Assembly (NCBI RefSeq): GCF_000001735.4
Contig: NC_003070.9
Coordinates: 17,221,971 to 17,285,970 of the forward strand
Direction of reading: 5' to 3'
Source of the DNA: Arabidopsis thaliana
Taxonomy: Eukaryota; Streptophyta; Magnoliopsida; Brassicales; Brassicaceae
DNA: 64,000 bases
In this document: piece by piece, positions 44,611-54,132 of the stretch
Numbering within the stretch: the stretch's first letter is position 1
Layout of the letters: each line of letters begins with the position of its first letter
Translations under genes and position numbers: made by a program
The notes under the pieces: model-generated
The model's input: the letters and a program-made list of their open reading frames with translations, nothing else
What the model was told of the DNA's origin: nothing
The model's database searches: none

Positions 44611-44721
44611 GCCGACATAAATATTGGTTTTGTAGAAATAGCCAAGTAACCTCGTACGTCTCACTTGTTATCTATTTACTATATTATCACTGAATTTGTC
44701 ATGGATGGTTAGGAGACCGAC
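44611..44721 (-). promoter_or_regulatory. Two DRE/CRT cores in the RAP2.1 promoter
   Basis: GCCGAC at 44611-44616 and ACCGAC at 44716-44721 (read on the plus strand) lie 74 and 179 bp upstream of the RAP2.1 ATG. RCCGAC is the CBF/DREB core site. RAP2.1 itself belongs to the DREB family, so both CBF activation and self-repression are possible. Confidence 0.65.
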
Positions 44722-45076
44722 TGAAATTGAATACTGAAGATTCATCGAGATCAGATGGCTTACAAAAATTATAAAAACAATCACGAAAACTCAGTTTATA
44801 TACAAATCAAGAACTTTTAGAAAATGATCAACCTTTGTAAATATTTGATTCAATAATTCAAACTCTTGATAAATATTTTATTTTCATAGATGATGATTGT
44901 TTCATATATTATTCCTAAGTTGCTTATTAAGACAAATACCCGTGTTTTGGTATGACAGAGACTTGAATGTTGGTATCACAGGACCACATAAACTAATACA
45001 AAATGTTATCTTGAGTTAGATGCTCTCCTATTAATCAAGTGGTTTGGTTTTGGTCCAGTACTTCTCGGTTAAATTT
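44722..45076. other. RAP2.1 upstream region before the hAT element
   Basis: AT-rich promoter-distal sequence. No further motif was recognised. Confidence 0.35.
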
Positions 45077-46209
45077 GATTCAAGTAGAGATGTTAATGAT
45101 GGGTTAAAACTCACTGGATACCCAAAACCCACATAAAATTTTAAGTCCATAGATCTACTTTTTTTAGAAAAAAACATAGGTTTAAAATAGGCTGAGTACC
45201 CAAATAAATAAAACCCATATGGGTTTACCTCATTGGGTTATGGGTACCCACATATTTTTTTAAAGTCCTTTTTCAAGTGAAACAACATTTTCTCTTCAAA
45301 AAAGATTTCACATTTTTTCGCCAAAACCGCGATTTAACAGTTTACCGCCAAAAAAGACATTCAACATTTTCCCGCCAAAAACGACAATCAACATTTTCCC
45401 GCCAAAACACAATTTAACGTTTTCCCGCCAAAAACGACATTCAGCATTTTCACGCCAAAACGACATTCAACATTTTCCCGCCAAAACGCAATTCAACATT
45501 TTCCCGTCAAAAACGCGATTCAACATTTTTCCGCCAAAAACGACATTCAACATTTTCCCGCCAAAAATGATTTCACATTTTCCGGTCAAAAACCCAATTT
45601 AACATTTTTCCGCCAAAAAAGATATTCAACAACATTTTTCCGCCAAAACGACGATTTAACATTTTCCCGCCAAAAACGACATTCAATATTTTCTTGCTAA
45701 AAACGACATTCAACATTTTCCCGCCAAAAACGACACTCAACATTTTCCCGCCAAAACGCAATTTAACATTTTCCCGCCAAAAACGACATTCAACATTTCC
45801 GCCCAAGAAAAGGGTTTGACATTTTTCCTGCCAAAAACGCAATTTAACATTTTTCCGCCAAAAAACGCAATTTAACATTTTCCCGCCAAAAACGCAATTA
45901 AACCTTTTTCCCATTAAATATATATATAATACATAAAATAAATACAATTTAAAATATATTTATAAGCAAAATAAAGATACAATATACATATAATAGTATA
46001 TTAGCAGTTAAATATAAACTCTAAGAAAATGACAGAAACCAAGTTGGGTACCCACGGATAGTCTCGGAACAATCAGGTTTTTTCGGGCTTTACCCACTAA
46101 ATCAAAAACTCATCTGGGTTTTCTAAAGTTAAGTTTTTGATGGGCGGGTTTTTTTTGGGTTCAGGTCGGGCTAGACTTTTCTACCCACCACAACATCTCT
46201 AGATTCAAG
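45077..46209. mobile_element. Non-autonomous hAT transposon with internal minisatellite
   Basis: The element is 45085-46201 (1,117 bp). It has 10-bp perfect terminal inverted repeats TAGAGATGTT/AACATCTCTA. The flanks GATTCAAG (45077-45084 and 46202-46209) are an exact 8-bp target duplication, diagnostic of the hAT superfamily. Subterminal regions carry many copies of GGGTA/TACCC-type motifs in both orientations, as hAT elements do for transposase binding. There is no transposase. The centre is an array of E2F-type repeats. It lies in the upstream region of RAP2.1. Confidence 0.95.
45310..45912. repeat. Minisatellite of ~27-bp units carrying E2F sites
   Basis: About 22 units of the type (A)CATTTTCCCGCCAAAA + ACGACATTCA or ACGCAATTTA. 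I count ten exact TTTCCCGCC sites (for example at the 45714-45780 units, period exactly 27 bp) and several one-base variants such as TTTTTCCGCC. TTTCCCGCC is the canonical plant E2F/DP site (TTTSSCGC). The apparent ORF across the array on the minus strand is only a translation of the repeat. Confidence 0.93.
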
Positions 46210-47960
46210 TATTGGTACATCCGTCAAGAATATGAACAATGCTTATTCGTTGAATCATTTAATTTAAACTCGTTCTCGCAGTGCATGATTAGGATTTTCT
46301 CCTGTGCATCATTAAACAGTGAACATAATTTGTTTGATTCGTATATGTTTACGTTTCTACTTCGAGGGGATGGTCAAAAATAGGTTTAAGAAGTATCAAA
46401 AACGAATTCACGAAAGAGTCAAACGTATTTGTGGAAAATTAAGTAGTAATAATTAAGTTATAACGAAGACACGTCACTTAAGAAAAGAACAAGAGAAGGG
46501 ACACGTAGAGAGATGGGTTAAAGATAAACCCAAATATTGGCCGACAAAAACCCCATCAGCTTCCATCTTCCATTTTCTTATCTCTTTTTTTGGACGTCAA
46601 TCGTTTTATAGTCACCACTTGAATTTTAACATTATTAACCTAAAAAGTATTTTTGGTTTAATTCTACCACTCACATATATGTAAACTCGATCCGTGTATG
46701 CGATAGTTGACTAGTGATACGAAAATGATTACAATACAAATTTGGTGGTATGAAATATCGATATTAAGTTTTTCGAAAAGAATAAAACAAAAATAAGTTA
46801 GCAATAAAAAATAAAAAATAGTAATATAAAACTTTTGTTTTGACTATATACATTCGTTACCATAATAGTTAGGAGTTAATGATCACTGTTAGCTCTGGAC
46901 AAAATACTCGAATCAAAAGTATCGAATTGGAACAGAACCGTATAGAGAAACATTAAACCAAATCCAAATCAACGTTATAGTCTTAAATATCATATTTGAA
47001 GTGGTACCAAACTAATATATTATGGACATTAGATATAACAAAAAAAAAAAAAAAAGGACATTAGAACCCAAATCCGAAGTTGACCAAAAATGAGCCGGTT
47101 TACACATCAACCAAACCGTATCAAACCAAAAAAGAAGAATTTTGGAGAAACCAAGTTCGAATCAAGGAACTGACCTAAGATTGAATGTGTACATAAAATT
47201 TCATCCTAATGGTTTATGTGGAGTCCTAAACCAACAAGAAAAACTGCAAAACAATCGTGAAGACTCACCTGCACCGTATCACGAAGCTCATGGAACCACA
47301 TATTAAAACATTAGTCAGTTTTATGTGAGCATCAAAATTCATCAGAAACATTTGTCCATTATCGGAGTAATTCAAGAGATTGTCGTGATAGCTTTCCCGG
47401 ACAGGTTCAAAAGCTAGCTACCTTACAATATACAGAATCCACTCGTCAATCTTGCATAGGATTCAAAATCCATCAACAACATGGATATTTTAAGGTAAAT
47501 TATCAAAAAACATTTACTTATTCTGCGGGTTCGACTAAAAGGTGTTCGAAAAAACCTTACAAAGACTTATTACGAGCTTACCGATAGAGCTGTCAAATAG
47601 TTCGTATATAAATCATTAGGACTGAAGTTAGACGGTATATAATGGACAATGATCCAAAATATATATATGCCCAATAAAGAATATGTAGATTTATGTTCCC
47701 AAAATTGTAAGTTAAGCAAACATGTTTGGTTTACAAATGTTCATATATGGTAAATAATTTTTTTTTTAAAGTTGAATAAATTATACATTCATTAAAAAGA
47801 ATAATAAATTTAATATTTAAAAATAAATTATGGTAAACAGTACAATATTTTTACGGAAACAGTTAAAATTCAGTTGCGTGCAGAAAACAAATAAATAGGA
47901 AACTATATAATTTTTAAAGATTACGGTAAATATCAAAATATTTTTTGTACTTTCCTTATT
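46210..47960. other. Intergenic between hAT element and F-box cluster
   Basis: AT-rich, with an A15 run near 47040. Nothing with protein character and no element end was recognised. Confidence 0.4.
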
Positions 47961-47967
47961 TTTTTGA

Positions 47968-48120
47968 GAAGGTAGAAAAATGTAAATATCAGAATATTAT
48001 GTACCCTAAAATATTCTGATATTTATCTTTTTCTACTTTCTTTTTTTTTACCCACCTAATTTGATATATGGCTTCCTTTTTATCAAATTAAGTGGGTGAA
48101 TATGTTTTCTACCTTCTTCT
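47968..48120. repeat. Nested inverted repeats upstream of the first F-box gene
   Basis: The hairpin arms 47972-47998 and 48010-48036 pair at 25 of 27 positions around an 11-base loop (GTAGAAAAATGTAAATATCA / TGATATTTATCTTTTTCTAC). A second hairpin pairs 48051-48066 with 48081-48096. GAAGGTAGAAAA (47968) is further inverted at 48107-48118. Such foldbacks suggest a MITE remnant or a terminator-like or small-RNA-prone structure. Confidence 0.8.
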
Positions 48121-48214
48121 TTTTTGGGGAATCCTTTTTGTAAAGCTGTATTCGTATTTCGTGGAGTAATGCAAAACCTTTTTTTCTTTGTATCAAATTA
48201 GGGCAAAATTTGCC

Positions 48215-49736
48215 ATGAATATTCAGAAGGACGATTGGATGGATCGCCGTAAAATCGTCCGACGCAATACACAGTCATCAGCTTCAACGTATGTACTAGA
48301 GAAGCTTCACATCGATCTCGTCATCGAGATACTCTCAAGATTATCTGCGAAGTCAATCGCAATTTGTCGTTGTGTGTCAAAGCAATGGAATTCATTACTT
48401 GTCAGCCAAGATTTCGTGGAATCGTTCCTGAGAAGTTCATTGTCTCGTCCGCGTATTTGGTTCACCTTCAGATTTGACGGCAAGTGGAACTTCTTCTCAT
48501 CCCCTCAGCCTCAAAAATTTGGTAATAACTTAAGTGTTGAAGCAACAGAGCATCATATGGGTTCTTATGAGAATTGGTACATGAAAAGTTGTCAATCTGT
48601 TCATGGATTTATCTTTATGAGTTATAACTCAAAGGGAATGACAGATAGGACTCAAGTTATATGGAACCCTTGCACGAGGCAGCTCATAACTTTACCTAAA
48701 CTGGAACCGGAGAATCTTGATTTTAACAGTTTTTTTGCGTATGATCCAACCGAGAAACAATTCAAGGTTTTGTGCATGACCGTGGTTAATAAACAACAAA
48801 CAACCTCCTACAAGTATCAAGTTCTGACATTAGGGACAGGACCGTTGTTGTGGAGAAACATAGAATGTCCGTTTATGTATCGTCTTCGTGATAAAAGTAA
48901 CAGAGGGATATGCATCAATGGAGTTTTGTATTTCATAGGTTGGATCAAATGTAGTACCATGATAATAATTTGCTTCGATGTTAGCTCAGAGAAATTTAGT
49001 TTCATAAAAATAGAAAATGCATTCATTGTGACTCTTATAAACTATAGGGGCAAGTTAGGTGTATATTTAGTTGTTTATGGTAGTCCTCGTGGTGAGGTAT
49101 GGGTTCTAGATGACACCAAGAATGATAACTGGTCGAAGCACAACTTTGTTTGTCCATATTCAGGTCAGGAAAATTCAACGTGGGCAACTGGTACGGGTGA
49201 ACTTGTTTGGCCGTCAAGTCCTTGGACCCAACCATTTTATGTTGTGTACTACAATTTGGAAAGACAAAGTTTTAGAAGAGTTGACATCAAAGGAATGGAA
49301 AACAAGGTGTCCACGGGTAAAGATCGCTATGACGGATTTTTCACCTTCACGAATCATGTTGAGAATTTGATGGTTTTGCCATTGCACAAGAAAACCATTC
49401 CCATTCAGGACACTCTCACGAACCGGGTTATGGAGAGGGTGAGGAAGAAGAAGTCGTTTTCTTTTTGTTCTAATAGATGTTGATTCGTTAATTTTACTTA
49501 CTTAGTAGTAATTGTTATATATGAACTCGCAGGAAACTCTGACAAGAAGTCCTTTAACCCAAACTGCTTATGCTTCTTCTTACTCTACCACGAGATCTTA
49601 CAAGAGCTCAGGGAAAAGATGCTCGGATCGAAGCATTGGAGAAGACGAGCAAGATGATATTGGTGAAAAACGCGGAGATCAAGCGGCAGAACGAAGAGAA
49701 CGCTCGACAAAACGTGGAAAACATGAAGTTCATTGA
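48215..49736 (+). CDS. F-box protein with type 3 F-box-associated domain (first of tandem array)
   Basis: The start is the ATG at 48215. The frame is open further upstream but has no earlier ATG, and the GCCATGAA context is shared with the two paralogues. The F-box is at ~26-70 (LHIDLVIEILSRLSAKSIAI, CRCVSKQWNSLL), binding SKP1 in SCF ubiquitin ligases. The F-box-associated beta-propeller-like domain follows to ~400 (WNPCTRQLITLP, FFAYDPTEKQFKVL, GICINGVLYFIGW, VWVLDD). Unspliced, the frame stops at 49483 (422 aa). Splicing AGG|GTGAGG at 49438 to CAG|GAAACT at 49533 gives 475 aa ending at 49736, which agrees with my recollection of At1g46840. The target is unknown. Confidence 0.85.
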
Positions 49737-49752
49737 AATGATGCGGATATAG
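49560..49752 (+). pseudogene. Coiled-coil fragment overlapping the F-box 3' exon
   Basis: A different frame from the proposed exon reads GKDARIEALEKTSKMILVKN and then EIKRQNEENARQNVENMKF, a regular charged coiled coil that looks more protein-like than the overlapping spliced frame. It resembles coiled-coil tails of plant transposon-encoded proteins. It may be a transposon scrap captured at the gene's 3' end. Low confidence in either reading. Confidence 0.3.
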
Positions 49753-50550
49753 AGACTTCTATCTACCCCTATATCCAATTTACAGTAGAACTGTATTTTA
49801 GAGTTGGAACTAGAATAGGGTTGGAGTAAAATTCAACTATAAGATTAAAAACGGTGTCTAATTAAGATCTTTTCAAGTTATCACAACCTACCACGAGAAT
49901 GCGAGATGTCACAAGCAATTGCATTACCTCCTAGACAATATAGTCTGATCTATTGATTATTGATAAATTAGTTCGGAACAGAGAAAGCTCCTTACATTAA
50001 CAAGACTCACGAAAACTTGTACTATTTCCAGTGGTGGTTCAAGTCCACTTGGTCGTAGTTTTCAGTTGGGTTTCTTAAATTCTTTCCGGTATATTTTCCA
50101 ATTTCTCTGTGTTTTTTTTTCAAAAAACATTCTTCCTTGTAAATAAACTTTACTTTGTTGATCAATAAATTTGACATTTTAACTATACAAAAATTGATAT
50201 AGAAATAAATTTCGTCACTGAAAACATTCAATAGTGAAAATTTGTTTGATTTAATTTTTGACTTAACTATTTAAATAGTTACTTTATAAATTAAAGAAAT
50301 TTTTGATGTAACTAGTTAAAAATATTAAGGGTTGTTTAAATAGAAATTCAATATTACAGAATATTACTAAAACCCGTAAAAGCCAAGATAGTATTACGAA
50401 AACCCTAAACTTTTATATAGGAAACATTCTAAAAGATTATGGTAAATATCAGAATATATATTTCTATTAACCTTACTTACTCCTTTTCATAAAATTGTAC
50501 CATGTGATTTACTTTTTCCCCAAGTAAAACTGTATTCGTGAAGCAGAACC
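49753..50550. other. Intergenic between first and second F-box genes
   Basis: The last ~150 bp (GGTAAATATCAGAATAT ... CCCCAAGTAAAACTGTATTC) is similar to the regions upstream of the other two F-box genes, so the promoter was duplicated with the coding region. Otherwise unremarkable. Confidence 0.5.
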
Positions 50551-51659
50551 ATGCCAAGTAAAGAAGACGCCATGAACAATCAGAAGAACGATTCGATGGA
50601 TCGCCGTAAACTCGTCCGACGCAACTCACAATCATCGGTCTCAACATATGTAAGAGAGACGCTTCACATCGATCTCATCATCGAGATAGTCTCAAGATTA
50701 CCTCTGGATTCCATCGCAATATGTCGTTGTGTGTCGAAACAATGGGCTTCCATACTTCAACGTCCAGATTTTGCGGAATCGTTCCTCACAAAGTCATTGT
50801 CACGGCCGCGTCTTTTGTTCACCTTCAGAAGTGGCAGCAAGTGGTACTACTTCTCATCCCCTCAACCTCAAACTTTTGGAAAGAACTTAAGTGTTGTAGC
50901 AAAAGAGTATCATATGGGTTATTCTGGAAGTTGGACATAACATCACCTAAAGTGGGAACGGGGAATGTTATATTGAAATGCTTTTTCGGGTATGATCCAA
51001 TCCGGAAACAGTTCAAGGTTTTGTGCTGGACGAATTTTTATAGACAAGGAAGAACCTCCAACGAGCAATATCAAGTTCTGACATTAGGGACGGGAGAGCT
51101 ATTGTGGAGAAAGATCGAATGTTTGTTTCCGCATGAACCTCATAAAGACAAAAATGGGATATGCATCAACGGGGTATTATATTACATAGCTTGGTTGAAA
51201 AATAGGTGTTATGATGGTACCGAGATAATAGTATGCTTTGATGTTAGGTCCGAGAAATTTAGTTTTATAGAAATAGAAATTAAAGAGGTAAAGGGTTCGA
51301 TTCTCTTAGAATACAAGGGAAAGCTAGGTGTCCTAATGTGGTCTGTTTATAGTTATAGTGCTGAGCTATGGGTTCTAGATGACACCAAGAATGTTAAATG
51401 GTCGAAGTACAAATTTGTTTTGCCATATACAGCTTCGGAGGAAGTTAAGAAATCAATATGGGCAACTGATAGTGGAGAACTTGTTTGGACGTTATCAAGT
51501 CCTTTGAGCCATCCATTATATGTTTACTACTACAATCTGGAGAGTCAGAGTGTTAGAGAAGTTGAAATCAAAGGAATGAAAGACAAGGTATCGAGAGATA
51601 TTGGTAACTCATTAGTCACCTTCACAAATTATGTTGAGAATCTGATGTTTCTACAATAA
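50551..51659 (+). pseudogene. F-box protein gene broken by an internal ~107-bp deletion
   Basis: The ATG at 50551 opens an F-box protein (LHIDLIIEIVSRLPLDSIAI, CRCVSKQWASIL) closely related to its neighbours. After YHMGYSGSW the frame stops at 50938-50940. In the next frame the sequence resumes with the equivalent of the paralogue's ITLPKLEPEN and runs to a normal end at 51659 (FGYDPIRKQFKVL, GICINGVLYYIAW, LWVLDD). Aligned with the first gene, bases matching 48578-~48683 are missing. The loss is not a multiple of three, hence the frameshift. A truncated 129-aa F-box-only product or a pseudogene are both possible. Confidence 0.88.
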
Positions 51660-52751
51660 CATTGAGGCTGATCACGGTTTTGGTCATAACTGTTGTCTTC
51701 GATTGATCGTTTTTAACTCTTTTTATATTTCCACTTTTATTGATCCTTGCTTTGGATGTTATCTAAACTCTCAGTAACATTAATTTTATTATTCTTAATT
51801 TCTTCATATTGTTTTTCTTACTGTTGATCTTCTACTGCTACTACATTTTAATGTATATATGCATCACTTAAAGATTGCCGAGACTTGAGAAACAAATTTT
51901 ACATACAAATATATTAACCACGCCACTTTTCTCCTTGTGAGCTATGAGTTTTTGAGGATGCAATACAAGTGAAATTGTTTTCGTGCGAAGCCGTTTATCC
52001 GACCAATACTTTATGTGTTTTTTCTACAACTTCGAGGAGAACACTACTGTTAGTTCTAAGAGTTTTAACCGAAGAAGTTACAGTTAATGGAGTCTTGGTT
52101 TGTCTTCAGTTTCGTTAATAATCATAGAGTATTGCGAATGTGATGTTTTTATCAAGTGTTGGCAACGTGATAGATCAGTAAAGATGTAATATTTTAATTG
52201 AGTAATGAGACAAACAATATTTAAAACAAAGATGAGAGTAGAGAGATCCATGGATTGGTAAAGTATAACAACAACTCTGTTTTGAGAAACCTCTGTTTTG
52301 AGAAACCTCTGTTTGAGTTGGCGTCTTCTGATTAATAATATACATTGGAAACGGTTTATTTTCCTACGAGAACTATCGCATCACGCCAGATAGAACCTAA
52401 AGTATGATCTCGATTTATATATCTCCGAAACAAAAGTTATATACATATTTCTCCACGAAAACAAATAGTCCTCGTGAAAAATAGAACGTTTTTCCACAAT
52501 ACTACTACATTCATCCTCTCAAATTAGTCCTCTAAATTAAATATTTTTTGACCTAACAATTAAAAAAAAAATAGAAATTAAAATATTTGAAATATATTAA
52601 ATTGAAAACATTCTCAAAACGATAATGGTAAAGAAAAGATTGCATTACCTTAAGTCTTTTTCTCCTAAAATCGTATCATGCGGTTAACTTTTCCCCCAAG
52701 TAAAAAAACTGTATTCGTCGAGCAACCCAAAACTTGTCAAGTAAAGACGCC
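51660..52751. other. Intergenic between second and third F-box genes
   Basis: Contains a short tandem repeat (CTCTGTTTTGAGAAAC, ~52275-52317). Upstream of the third gene the CCCCCAAGTAAAAAAACTGTA block matches the second gene's promoter. Confidence 0.5.
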
Positions 52752-53864
52752 ATGAATAGACGGAAGAACGATTTCTTGGTTCGCCCTAAAAGAATTCGAT
52801 GCTACACACAATTATCCACGCTTCCCATCGATCTCATCATTGAGATACTCTCAAGATTACCTATGAATTCCATCGCAATATGTCGTCTCGTGTCGAAGCA
52901 ATGGGCTTCCATACTTCAAAGTTCAGATTTTACGGAATCGTTCCTCATAAAGTCACCGCCTCGACCACGTCTTTTGTTCACCATCCGATACGGCAGCAAG
53001 TGGCATCTCTTCTCAGCCCCTCAGCCTCGGAATTTTGATGAGAACTTCCCTGTTGTGGCAACAGACTATCATAAGGGTTTTTCAGGAAATTGGTGTATGC
53101 AAAGTTTTCAGTTGGTTAATGGATTTATCTATCTGAACAATAGGCTGAGTTTAAAGGGAAAGATAGATAGGGTTTCTGTTATATGGAACCCTAGCACGGG
53201 TCAGCAAATACCTTTACCTGACTTGGGAGTGAAGAATAGTCATTCGAAAAGCTTTTTCGGGTATGATCCTATCGAGAAACAGTTCAAGGTTTTGTGTATA
53301 ACATCCTCCAAAGAGCATCAAGTTCTTACACTAGGGACTGGAAGAAAACTTTCGTGGAGAAAGATTGAATATTCGTATCCGCATTACCCTCGGAAAAAGA
53401 GCAATGGGATATGCATCAACGGGGTTTTATATTACAGAAATACTAATGCTATGATAGTTCGCTTCGATGTTAGGTCTGAGGAATTTCGTTTTGTAGAAAT
53501 AAAAATGTACGTCGAGATTTTGAGTCTAATAAACTACAAGGGAAAACTAGGTGTGCTTTTTCCTAACACTGATCTTGCTCAGCTATGGGTTCTAGATGAC
53601 ACCAACAAAGTGGAATGGTCCAAGCACAACTTCGTTTTTCCAGATACAACTTTTGAGGCTATAAGGGCAACTGATACGGGTGAAATGTTTTGTGCGTCAA
53701 GTTGTTGGCGCGATTCACTCTATGTTTCCTACTATGATTTAGAGAAAGAGAGTGTTAAGAAAGTTAAAATCAAAGGAATTGAAGACAAGTTATCGATAGG
53801 TAAGCATCACGCTAACGAATTCTTCATCTTTCCAAATCATGTTGAAAATGTGATGGTTCTGTAA
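52752..53864 (+). CDS. F-box protein with F-box-associated domain (third of tandem array)
   Basis: Intact, single exon, 370 aa from the ATG at 52752 (MNRRKNDF). The frame is open for a few codons upstream but lacks an ATG there. The F-box is at ~25-65 (LPIDLIIEILSRLPMNSIAI, CRLVSKQWASIL), and the associated domain follows (VIWNPSTGQQIPLP, FFGYDPIEKQFKVLC, GICINGVLYYRN, LWVLDDTNKVEWSKHNF). It is paralogous to the two upstream genes, lacks the C-terminal extension of the first and the deletion of the second. Probably a SKP1-binding substrate adaptor. The length agrees with what I recall for At1g46984. Confidence 0.92.
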   Translation: MNRRKNDFLVRPKRIRCYTQLSTLPIDLIIEILSRLPMNSIAICRLVSKQWASILQSSDFTESFLIKSPPRPRLLFTIRYGSKWHLFSAPQPRNFDENFPVVATDYHKGFSGNWCMQSFQLVNGFIYLNNRLSLKGKIDRVSVIWNPSTGQQIPLPDLGVKNSHSKSFFGYDPIEKQFKVLCITSSKEHQVLTLGTGRKLSWRKIEYSYPHYPRKKSNGICINGVLYYRNTNAMIVRFDVRSEEFRFVEIKMYVEILSLINYKGKLGVLFPNTDLAQLWVLDDTNKVEWSKHNFVFPDTTFEAIRATDTGEMFCASSCWRDSLYVSYYDLEKESVKKVKIKGIEDKLSIGKHHANEFFIFPNHVENVMVL

Positions 53865-54132
53865 TAACATTGAGGCGGCTGGTCATATATGGGTTTGATT
53901 CTTTTAGTCTTCTTAACTCTTACTATATTTACACTTGAATTGATTATTCTCAAAACTCTCTCAATGAAATTGATCTTGTTATTCTACTGCTACTGGTTTT
54001 CTTATGGTTTATATAGTCTTGGTTCTTCATAAAGATTGATTTATGGAACTGAGTAATGCAACAAACAACTGCCATATATATACAATTTCATTTGTAAGAA
54101 ACTACTTGATCAAGTAATGAACACAGTGCCAA
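53865..54132. other. Convergent intergenic region
   Basis: Short shared 3' region of the third F-box gene and VFB1. No feature is seen. Confidence 0.4.

Noticed and set aside
45573..45947. A 124-codon minus-strand reading frame (FGGKMLN... repeated)
   Set aside because: It is the translation of the 27-bp E2F-type minisatellite. Regular repeats whose units lack stops stay open by chance, and there is no promoter or start context.
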